NCBI GenBank assembly: GCA_023388335.1
Contig: JAEWGL010000252.1
Location: 1-47,508 of the forward strand
Source: Pseudomonadota bacterium
GTDB taxonomy: Bacteria > Pseudomonadota > Gammaproteobacteria > Pseudomonadales > Pseudomonadaceae
Direction: 5' to 3'
DNA length: 47,508 nucleotides
The notes beneath the pieces were generated by a model, which made no database searches, had not been told where the DNA came from, and was given only the letters and a program-made list of their open reading frames with translations. Of this stretch, positions 1 to 6,965 are shown piece by piece (positions within the stretch are counted from its first letter, which is position 1; each line of letters starts with the position of its first letter). The position numbers and the translations under genes were made by a program.

Positions 1-3000
1 GAGTTCGGCGAACTGATGACCGCCCCAGCCGCATTGATCCATTGGATAAAGAAGCGTAAGCCGACATCGCTATCATTCTTACGTGCGTAGATAGAGGCAG
101 TGACCGCCTGACCACTACCAACCTTTATCCTTCGCGATTGACTCGGACGGAGCGACTTATACTGAGCGCTGTTGGTTAGCCCAGGAGCAACGATACGCTG
201 CGCCTTCTCGCCTGAGTTAAGCCACGACGCTACGAGCGTGTCAGTACTGGTTATCGGACCCTCGGCTCCCCAGCCGTCGGCCCAGCCATTAAGGCTGTCG
301 AATGTCGTGAATGCTGGGTTATAGAACAGGTTTTCCCCGCCAACATCGCCGATGGAGTTATTCAGCTCAGTGACCTGGCCCGATACGCTCGTTAGGCCGG
401 TTTCGGTCTGGGTTACCCGTCCAGTGAGCGCGGCCGTGGCGGCGGCATTAGCTACGACATCGGACCTGCTTAGGGACCCGTTATCGCGCCATCCCGAAAC
501 TGCACCGCCGATTTCAAGCTGGGCTCGATCCCACTCGATCGCCCCTCCCTGGGCCGCTGACGACGCGCCGAACACCCGGAAAAGAACCCGAACCGATACC
601 GTATCGACCGGCATCTTGCGCCCTTCGAACGTCATCCGTTGCCACTCACCAGTGGCATACAGCGCACCACTAGTGTGGGTTTCAAGGGTTACCCCCGCTG
701 CATTCTGGGGTTGCAAGTAGAGTCGCACATAGAAACCAGCGGTGGCTTTGAAAAAGGCCGACTGGCTGACTACCTGGCTTGCGCCGATGGGCACATTGAC
801 CGAGGGCTGCAAGTCCACGTAATTATTGGCAGAGTTGAGGTTGGTGGAGTCGATACGCTGCGCCAGCCCTGCCGGATCCAGGGTAGACGGCACAAGACTT
901 CTGGAAAACGCCAACGAGTTAGAGCTGGCTGCCACCCAGCTGGCAGCAAGGCCAGAAACCACCGTGCTCTCCCTGTCGAACGAAGGGTTGACCAGCAGGT
1001 TCTCGCTACCTACCTGGGAGATAGCGGCATTGATGTTCGTGAGCGACTGACCAACAGCCGTCAGGTCCTGACCTTGCTGCGAAACCGTGTTGCTCAGCGC
1101 CTGAACTGTCGATGCATCGGCCTTCTTGGCTACCTCCGTCAGCGCCGATTGAGCTGCGGCTGCTGCATCGCTGGCCACCTTGTCGGTTGCCGATACCCAG
1201 GCGCTACCGCTCCAACGCTTGGGCGATGGTGTGGTCGTACCGGTGCTGGTATCAAGCCAGAGGTTTTGCGGTTGCCGATCGCCAGCGGCGGGTGCTCCGC
1301 CCTGAACGATGACCTTGCCCTTGCTCCCTGCCAACTCGGCAGCCGCCTGTGCCGCCTGCTGTGCATTGGTGACACCCTGGTTGGTTGTGTCGAGCTTGCC
1401 GGTCAACTGGGTGACTTGGGAACTGGTCGAAGTCACACCCTGTTCGGCTTTCTCAACACGGCCGGCCAGTACGGTGGTAGCAGTGGCATTAGCCAATGCA
1501 TCGGCGGCATTGACTTGTCCATTGTCCTGCCACCCTGACGCAACAGCGCCTACCTGGGCTTGTGCGCGATCAAATTCAACAAACCCTTCTGTAAGGGACC
1601 CGGCCCGGACCCGATAAATAAAGTGGGCCGTGATAGTACCTGCCGGGAAGACGACCTCCGTAGGGAGTGAAATTCTCTGCCACTCGCCAGTCAGGTCGAT
1701 ATGAGGCCCAGTAGTGGTAGCAAGGGGCGTGGATTGGGAGCTAATGGCCTGTATATACAGCTGGACCTTGAGGCCTACAGTGCCCCTGACATGGATAGAA
1801 GAGACTACATTCTGCCCCTCGGACGCCGATGGGCGCTTAGTGTTGGCGGTTGATATTTCGGAATACTTTTCCGGCGATACAACCAGCCCCGATACGACGA
1901 TCCTTTGGGCCTTGCCGCCCGGATCAAGGGTCGAGTCAACAAGACTCAGAACAGCTGATGCACTTCCCCCTTGAACCCATCCATCTGCCAGGGTGGATCC
2001 AGCACCTGCCCTATCGAAGGAAGGGTTGTAGAGGATGTTCTCCCCGCCTACGTTCGGCAGGGTTGCATCAATCCGGGTCAGCGCCTGGCCCTGAGCGGTG
2101 ATGCCCTGGCCCTGCTGGGTCACTGTATTGCTCAGCGCCTGAACGGTAGAGGCATCGGCCTTCTTGCTCACGCTGTCGTTGAGCGAGGTGATGGCCGAGC
2201 TCTGCGAGCTGATCTGCTGGTCTTGGCTGGCATTCTTGCCTTCCGTGGCGGTAACGCGGCTAGACAGCGTTTGCAGGGCTGTAGAGTCAGCCTTGTTTGC
2301 GACGCTGTTTTTCAGGTCGGTGATCGACTGCCCCTGCGTGGTCAGTCCGGTTTCAGTCTGGGCAACGCGGGTTGTCAGGCTGTTAACGGCTGAAGCTTCC
2401 GCCTTGGTTGCCACCTGGGCCAGGGCACTGGCTGCAGCTGCCGCCGCATCCGTTGCAACCTTATCCGTGACCGCTACCCAGGCGCTCCCACTCCAGCGCT
2501 TTGGGGTGTTCGTATTGCCAGTTGTATCGATCCAGAGATTCTGCGCCAGGCGCTTGTCAGCAGCTGGCTGGGAGGTGCCGTAGATGACTTCGCCTTTGGC
2601 GCCAGCCTTGTCCGAGGCAGCTTGTGCGGCCTGCTGCGCGGCGGTGACATTGCCGTTGGCGGTGGTCAGGTTGTTGGTCAGGCCGGTGATTGCCTGCCCC
2701 TGCGTAGCTAGGCCCGTCTCGGTCTGGCTGACACGAGTGGTCAGGCTGTTGACCGCTGCGGCGTCAGCCTTGGCGGCCACCTGAGACAGGGCGGAGGCTG
2801 CGGCGGCAGCCGCATCTGTCGCAACCTTGTCGGTGACAGCGACCCAAGCGGTACCGTTCCAGCGTTTTGGCGTGTTGGCGTTGCCAGTCGTGTCAATCCA
2901 GAGGTTTTGCGCTAGACGGTCAGCGACAACCGGAATGGTGGACTGCACCAGGACCTTGCCCTTGCCACCTGCAAGCGTGTTCGCAGCATCCGCAGCTGCC

Positions 3001-3968
3001 TGCGCAGCCGTGACGTTGCTGTTGGTCACGGTCAAGCTGTTGGTCAAGCCAGTGATCGACTCGCCCTGGGTGGTAATCCCTTGCTCGGTCTGTGTGACGC
3101 GAGTGGTCAGGCTGTTCAGTGCCGCGGCTTCCGCCTTGGTAGCCACCTGAGACAAGGCACTCGCCGCTGCGGCCGCTGCATCCGTGGCCACTTTGTCGGT
3201 CACAGCGACCCAGGCCGAACCGTTCCAGCGTTTTGGGGTGTTCGCGCTGTTCGTGGTGTCGATCCACAGGTTCTGCGGTGAACGGTCTGCCGCGGCGGGC
3301 GCCGCGTTCTGGACGATGACCTTGCCCTTACCGCCTGCGAGAGCGCTTGCAGCCTCTGCTGCCTGCTGGGCGGCGGTGACGTTGCCGTTCGTGGTGGTCA
3401 GGCCGCTTTGCAGATTGGTGATCTGGCCAGCCTGAGCGGTCAGTTTCCCGTCCAGCGTCCCGACAGTGGTTTCCACGGTCTGTACGCGCGAGGCCAGGCC
3501 ATTGGCAGTGACCACCGCTTGACCCACATCCATCCAGTAATTGGCGTTTGGTGGAGGCGTGTTGACTGGTACAGCCTTGGTCGCCTGGTAAATCTTGCCG
3601 TCGGTCCAGAGGGCTACCTGACCAGCGGTGTACGGCTGGGCAGGCTTATACGGCATGGCATCGGTACGGTTGCCGATTTGCGTGATCTGCTGCTGAAGGC
3701 TCTGCCGTGCGGAGGCCGCATCATCGCGAACTTGGACGACCAGTTCGTCAGTGTCGGCGATCTGCCCCTGTAGATCATTTTTTGCCTGGGTCAGGGCGGT
3801 ATTGACGTCCGCCACCTGCTGGGCCAGTTCGGTCTTGGCGGTGCCGACGCGCTCGTTGACAGAGCCAGGGCCATTGCCATCGATGAGCTCGATCTTCTCA
3901 GTGAGCTCCTTCGGTTTGCTCTCGCCGCCTTTGGCGCCAGTGATATCCAGGTGAGCTGCTGCGCCCAT
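1..3968 (-). CDS. J-like tail tip / host specificity protein with missing core (3' end outside window)
   Basis: This long reading frame starts at 3968 behind a GGAGGA ribosome site and stays open to the window start. Residues 1-19 (MGAAAHLDITGAKGGESKP) match the usual N-terminus of Pseudomonas J proteins. The next residues (about 20-40, LTEKIELIDGNGPGSVNERV) belong to the region that in intact J proteins follows the tail-hub and FN3 domains. The several-hundred-residue hub core is therefore absent and the junction is in frame. Three 122-residue repeats follow (motif NLWIDTT...TPKRW), with a fourth copy further on. Three modules opening with GGEN(I/L)xYNPxF resemble carbohydrate-binding domains. 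It is the last tail gene after K and I. J normally forms the tail tip and binds the host receptor. Without the hub it probably cannot join the tail. That the core was lost is inference from family layout. Confidence 0.8.
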   Translation of the reverse strand, partial: MGAAAHLDITGAKGGESKPKELTEKIELIDGNGPGSVNERVGTAKTELAQQVADVNTALTQAKNDLQGQIADTDELVVQVRDDAASARQSLQQQITQIGNRTDAMPYKPAQPYTAGQVALWTDGKIYQATKAVPVNTPPPNANYWMDVGQAVVTANGLASRVQTVETTVGTLDGKLTAQAGQITNLQSGLTTTNGNVTAAQQAAEAASALAGGKGKVIVQNAAPAAADRSPQNLWIDTTNSANTPKRWNGSAWVAVTDKVATDAAAAAASALSQVATKAEAAALNSLTTRVTQTEQGITTQGESITGLTNSLTVTNSNVTAAQAAADAANTLAGGKGKVLVQSTIPVVADRLAQNLWIDTTGNANTPKRWNGTAWVAVTDKVATDAAAAAASALSQVAAKADAAAVNSLTTRVSQTETGLATQGQAITGLTNNLTTANGNVTAAQQAAQAASDKAGAKGEVIYGTSQPAADKRLAQNLWIDTTGNTNTPKRWSGSAWVAVTDKVATDAAAAAASALAQVATKAEASAVNSLTTRVAQTETGLTTQGQSITDLKNSVANKADSTALQTLSSRVTATEGKNASQDQQISSQSSAITSLNDSVSKKADASTVQALSNTVTQQGQGITAQGQALTRIDATLPNVGGENILYNPSFDRAGAGSTLADGWVQGGSASAVLSLVDSTLDPGGKAQRIVVSGLVVSPEKYSEISTANTKRPSASEGQNVVSSIHVRGTVGLKVQLYIQAISSQSTPLATTTGPHIDLTGEWQRISLPTEVVFPAGTITAHFIYRVRAGSLTEGFVEFDRAQAQVGAVASGWQDNGQVNAADALANATATTVLAGRVEKAEQGVTSTSSQVTQLTGKLDTTNQGVTNAQQAAQAAAELAGSKGKVIVQGGAPAAGDRQPQNLWLDTSTGTTTPSPKRWSGSAWVSATDKVASDAAAAAQSALTEVAKKADASTVQALSNTVSQQGQDLTAVGQSLTNINAAISQVGSENLLVNPSFDRESTVVSGLAASWVAASSNSLAFSRSLVPSTLDPAGLAQRIDSTNLNSANNYVDLQPSVNVPIGASQVVSQSAFFKATAGFYVRLYLQPQNAAGVTLETHTSGALYATGEWQRMTFEGRKMPVDTVSVRVLFRVFGASSAAQGGAIEWDRAQLEIGGAVSGWRDNGSLSRSDVVANAAATAALTGRVTQTETGLTSVSGQVTELNNSIGDVGGENLFYNPAFTTFDSLNGWADGWGAEGPITSTDTLVASWLNSGEKAQRIVAPGLTNSAQYKSLRPSQSRRIKVGSGQAVTASIYARKNDSDVGLRFFIQWINAAGAVISSPN
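2291..3388 (-). repeat. Three tandem 366-bp coding repeats in the J-like gene
   Basis: Equivalent positions at 3261, 2895 and 2529 are exactly 366 bp apart, which is 122 codons. Each unit encodes an alanine-rich coiled stretch, a KGKV(I/L)VQ segment, NLWIDTT and PKRWxGxxWVAVTDK. A fourth, diverged copy sits at about 1110-1380. Repeats like this build the shaft of J-type fibres and can expand or contract by recombination. The outer boundaries are approximate. Confidence 0.8.
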
Positions 3969-3982
3969 ACTTTCCTCCGGGC

Positions 3983-4006
3983 AATAAAAAACCGCCAGGA
4001 GGCGGT
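3983..4006 (-). terminator. Intrinsic terminator between I and J
   Basis: On the minus strand a 6-bp ACCGCC/GGCGGT stem with a four-base loop is followed by a run of T residues. It sits after the stop of the I gene and just before the J ribosome site. It is nearly identical to the terminator at 4630-4654. Confidence 0.7.
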
Positions 4007-4024
4007 CTGTTTGCTGTTCTGGCA

Positions 4025-4615
4025 CTAGGCCTTGTCTTGCGCCTCAATGGAGGCAGAGATGATTGCCCCGCCCCACCGGCGCTTACCGATGCAGATTGGG
4101 ACAGGGTTACCGCTTGCAGTGGTGTTCTTCGCGCTACCAAAAGCGTAGGAAGGCAGGTTCTCGGGCGACCCGCTCTGTGACAAGCCCTTGGCCTGCGGGC
4201 TGAGCATCTGGATCACACCTCCGATCCCTACCGCAATACCCGTTTGAACAAGCCAGGGCTGCCCGGTGACGACGCCAACGACAATCAGGACTGCAGCGAT
4301 TACCGTTTGTAATACGCCGCCTCGCTTGCTGCCTTCTACTACGGGGACAATGCGCACTTCCTGAGTGCCGCGTCGCCCCAGATCATCCACTCCGACATTC
4401 TTCCGGTTGCGGAAAATGGCGAAACGCATGCCCAGTCCATCCAGGCGCCTGATCTCTGCCTCAAAGCCATCCAGCGTGGCCTTGAGAGCCTTGAAGACCT
4501 CCCAGGTTTCGCCACTGTCTATCTGTCGGCGGTGCGTGCGGCCAAACTTCTGGGCCAGAGAGCCGGAGAGTTTGATCGTCGTTAATGATTCGTAGTGTGC
4601 TGCTGTGACCGCCAT
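4025..4615 (-). CDS. Tail assembly protein I (lambda gpI-like)
   Basis: This 196-residue protein has the usual size and layout of lambda gpI homologues. A beta-grasp-like N-terminal half (about 1-95, including the FAIFRNRKNVGVDDL stretch) is followed by a glycine- and valine-rich hydrophobic segment at about 100-135 and a C-terminal tail. In lambda, I works with K, L and J in building the tail tip and is not kept in the mature tail. The gene order K, lipoprotein, I, J supports the call. The start is fixed by the GGAGGAAAGC ribosome site. Terminators lie on both sides, which is unusual inside a late operon. No defect is visible. Confidence 0.85.
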   Translation of the reverse strand: MAVTAAHYESLTTIKLSGSLAQKFGRTHRRQIDSGETWEVFKALKATLDGFEAEIRRLDGLGMRFAIFRNRKNVGVDDLGRRGTQEVRIVPVVEGSKRGGVLQTVIAAVLIVVGVVTGQPWLVQTGIAVGIGGVIQMLSPQAKGLSQSGSPENLPSYAFGSAKNTTASGNPVPICIGKRRWGGAIISASIEAQDKA

Positions 4616-4616
4616 G

Positions 4617-4658
4617 CTTTCCTCCGGGCAATAAAAAACCGCCCGGAGGCGGTTTGTT
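4617..4658. repeat. Direct repeat carrying terminator plus ribosome site (copy 2; copy 1 at 3970-4011)
   Basis: About 42 bp are shared between 4617-4658 and 3970-4011 with two differences, one in the hairpin loop and one just outside the stem. The shared block holds both the terminator and the Shine-Dalgarno sequence of the next gene (I or J). Each following gene therefore inherits the same start signal. The lipoprotein gene or the I gene may have been inserted together with this block. Confidence 0.85.
4630..4654 (-). terminator. Intrinsic terminator between the lipoprotein gene and I
   Basis: On the minus strand a 7-bp AACCGCC/GGCGGTT stem with a four-base loop precedes a T-run. It begins right after the lipoprotein stop codon and ends before the I ribosome site. 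It could let the lipoprotein gene be expressed as a separate unit, or it could limit I and J expression unless antitermination occurs. Confidence 0.7.
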
Positions 4659-5080
4659 CAGTTGTAATTGACATACGGCCCTATATAGATGCCGCTCATG
4701 TCTCCAGTGATGCTGTAGAGGCTTTCAGCCCCAACCTGCACGGCGCCCGTAATGGTTCGGACGGCTACGCCCATGCATAGGCCTGATCCCGCGAAGCCGA
4801 CCCCAATGTTGGGATGGCCTGGAGGAAGAAAGAACGTCGCGCGCTGTCCTGTGCCAATTTTCGCCGCCTTCACGCCGTTGATGTAGACGACTGCATCGCA
4901 TCCAGACCCCACGAAACCAGAGTCCCGGACGACAGTGAGCGTCCCGCTTTGTCCTGCGGGCTTTGTCTGATAAGCATAGAGTTCGTCACTCGGCACCGGC
5001 TTCGCTTGGCCGACAGATATCGCAGATGAAGCACACCCCGCCAGCAACGCCAGCCCTACCGCACCGATCAAAATTCGCAT
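4658..5080 (-). CDS. Small phage lipoprotein (moron-like)
   Basis: The 140-residue product begins with a signal peptide and lipobox (MRILIGAVGLALLAGC), so Cys16 would be lipidated and the protein held in a cell membrane. The mature part is rich in glycine and valine, has two further cysteines, and contains the segment VVYINGVKAAKIGTGQR. I recognise no catalytic motif. The start at 5080 is chosen because of the AAAGGAGGAGTCAC ribosome site; a longer frame to 5158 has no signal peptide. It lies between K and I, where lambdoid phages often carry extra genes, and a terminator follows directly. Surface lipoproteins in such places can block superinfection or alter the lysogen, but that role here is inference. 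Confidence 0.75.
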   Translation of the reverse strand: MRILIGAVGLALLAGCASSAISVGQAKPVPSDELYAYQTKPAGQSGTLTVVRDSGFVGSGCDAVVYINGVKAAKIGTGQRATFFLPPGHPNIGVGFAGSGLCMGVAVRTITGAVQVGAESLYSITGDMSGIYIGPYVNYN

Positions 5081-5109
5081 GTGACTCCTCCTTTGAAAGC
5101 TGGAATGTA

Positions 5110-5865
5110 TCACTCGGCGTCTCGGTGTCGCAGGACCAGGCGCGTCCGGTCGAGCCATGGCCCGCCGAACACGATGATTTCTGATGGTCTGCCGTACAGG
5201 TGGTGCAGCAGGAACGGGCCTGGGCCAAACACTTCGACCTGCTCGCCGGGCAGCTGCGGGTTGGCGCCCAGGTAGATGCCGGCGTGGTTCGGGTGCGCCG
5301 TGCGCCCCACGGCCATGACGATCATGTCCCCACGTTGCGGCTGGCTCACCTGGTAGAAACCGGCGTCCTCATAGGCCTGCTCGTACAGGCTTGGCCCGCT
5401 CGCCTGCTCCCACCAGCCCTCCTCCCGGGCATAGGCCGGGAACTCCAGCCACCACTCGCGGTGGTACCAGTCGGCGCAGACCTGCCAGCAGTCCCAGGCG
5501 CCGTGCACGAACGGCCGACCCAGCAGAGGTGTTTGACCGGTCGGCGTGATCGAGCGCAGATCACCCTCGGGCCAAGACAGGATGTGCCAGGGCAGCCCAG
5601 TGGCCTCGCACATGGCCAGGTCCCGCGACGACGGCCGGCTGGTGGCGTCCGGATGCGAGTGCACGATACCGATCACCTCGCCCTGGTCCTCTGCTGCCGC
5701 GTACTGCTCCGGCGAGATCCGGAACTCTTCGGCGGGTTCGGTCGCGGTGTTGTCGCAGGCGATGTACCGGTGGGCCCTGCCGACGGCGATGATCAGGCCA
5801 CAGCACTCGCGCGGGTATTCCGCCGCGGCGTGCTTCTGCACGGCGGCCAGGATGTGTTTGCGCAT
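5110..5865 (-). CDS. Tail tip assembly protein K (JAMM + NlpC/P60)
   Basis: This 251-residue protein has the two domains of lambda gpK. An N-terminal JAB1/MPN+ metalloprotease-like domain carries Glu20 and the zinc motif HSHPDATSRPSSRD (His69, His71, Ser80, Asp82). A C-terminal NlpC/P60 peptidase-like domain carries GAWDCW (Cys126) and the histidine segment HPNHAGIYLG (His194). All key residues are present. K homologues take part in tail-tip assembly, and the NlpC/P60 part is thought to act on peptidoglycan. It lies 2 bp after the L gene, as expected. Length and motifs suggest an intact protein. Confidence 0.93.
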   Translation of the reverse strand: MRKHILAAVQKHAAAEYPRECCGLIIAVGRAHRYIACDNTATEPAEEFRISPEQYAAAEDQGEVIGIVHSHPDATSRPSSRDLAMCEATGLPWHILSWPEGDLRSITPTGQTPLLGRPFVHGAWDCWQVCADWYHREWWLEFPAYAREEGWWEQASGPSLYEQAYEDAGFYQVSQPQRGDMIVMAVGRTAHPNHAGIYLGANPQLPGEQVEVFGPGPFLLHHLYGRPSEIIVFGGPWLDRTRLVLRHRDAE

Positions 5866-5867
5866 GG

Positions 5868-6617
5868 TTAACTCCGGGCGATCAGGGAAACGGCAGGGAA
5901 GCCGCCGAAGGGCAGCTGATTACCTTGACCGAAGCGAACGGTGCAGCCTGTGTCCAGGCAGCCGTTGCATTGGTCCTTGGCGGGGTCATCGGTTGGGTTG
6001 CCGTCCAGGTCGTAGTAAGGGCCGGTGTAGCCGCAGTTCGGGCCGCGGTAGCCGGCGGTCATCGCCCAGTGGCACAGCTGGGTCATCTGTCGGCCTATGG
6101 TCTCGCCGCCGACATCGCCAGGGCTGGCAAGCTCCCAGGCGACCGTGGTGCCGCTCTCCGACACCTTCTGGTCGATGTACCAGACCTCGATCGCTTCTTC
6201 GGTCGGATCGGCCTCTGGGTTGCCGCCAGGGAAGTTGGCCGCGTCCAGGTATCGCGCCATGGTGTGGCGCATGGTCAGCTTGAACTCGAGCAGGTTGTCG
6301 AAGGCCAGACATAGCGCCGTGATCCTGCCATTTACGTTGCCGACGGTAAGTGTGGGGCGCACGGCAGTACCATCCGAATTGGCTTCGATACCGTCGATCT
6401 GCATGGGCCAGGCGCCGTACTCATTGCCCTGCCACCAGATGGCCTTGGCAGGTAACTGGTCAGCGTTGGCGCCGGCCGCCGCCAGCTCCTCCGGGGTGTG
6501 CGGAATTGCATGCCCGTGGAATCGTAGGGTGTCGGCTCCAAAGTCCGAGCCATCCAGCTCAAACAGCAGCACCTCGCTGCCCGGTTCCAGGGTCTGGATG
6601 TCCTTGATCAGTGACAT
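5868..6617 (-). CDS. Minor tail protein L (lambda gpL-like)
   Basis: This 249-residue protein has the length and end-to-end pattern of lambda gpL, from the MSLIKDIQTLEPGSEVLLFELD-type start to the cysteine-rich C-terminus. Five cysteines lie at 182, 195, 217, 220 and 225. Lambda gpL binds an iron-sulfur cluster through a C-terminal cysteine set, so the same is likely here. L joins the distal tail tip complex with M. The gene sits between M and K in the standard order. Confidence 0.9.
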   Translation of the reverse strand: MSLIKDIQTLEPGSEVLLFELDGSDFGADTLRFHGHAIPHTPEELAAAGANADQLPAKAIWWQGNEYGAWPMQIDGIEANSDGTAVRPTLTVGNVNGRITALCLAFDNLLEFKLTMRHTMARYLDAANFPGGNPEADPTEEAIEVWYIDQKVSESGTTVAWELASPGDVGGETIGRQMTQLCHWAMTAGYRGPNCGYTGPYYDLDGNPTDDPAKDQCNGCLDTGCTVRFGQGNQLPFGGFPAVSLIARS

Positions 6618-6626
6618 TGTGGGTCC

Positions 6627-6965
6627 TTACGGGTGGAAAGCCCGCTGGAAGGTGGCGGAGACTTTGAACCGGCCGCCGCCGACGGGTGTGGGCTTCGGAT
6701 CGGTGCAGGTGAACAGCCCCAGGTCGCCGAGCGGCGTAGTCCAGAGGAAGGCCTTCGAACCGCCGTGGCGGTCGAGGAAGTCCATGATCTGGCGGACCTT
6801 GGCCTTTGTTCCGAAAACCGTGATGGGGTAGCTGTCTTCCTTGTTGTTGGGACCGTCGCCGATCACCTGCCGGTACCCCCCACCGAACCTTGACTCGCGA
6901 ACCCGATAGTTGATGTCAGGCGTTTCGCCGCGCTGGGTTGGCCAGCTGAATTTCTCGATGGCCAT
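6627..6965 (-). CDS. Minor tail protein M
   Basis: The 112-residue product starts at MAIEKFSWP (6965), where the start codon overlaps the tape measure stop as ATGA. A longer frame from 7013 would run inside the tape measure gene. The motifs YRVRESRFGGGYRQ and DGPNN and the C-terminal FxVSATFQ are typical of the phage minor tail protein family of lambda gpM. It is expected to cap the tape measure side of the tail tip and recruit L. It looks intact. Confidence 0.9.
   Translation of the reverse strand: MAIEKFSWPTQRGETPDINYRVRESRFGGGYRQVIGDGPNNKEDSYPITVFGTKAKVRQIMDFLDRHGGSKAFLWTTPLGDLGLFTCTDPKPTPVGGGRFKVSATFQRAFHP

Noticed and set aside
2291..3388. CRISPR-like regular repeats
   Set aside because: The 366-bp period is a protein repeat in one open frame. 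There are no short repeats with unique spacers.
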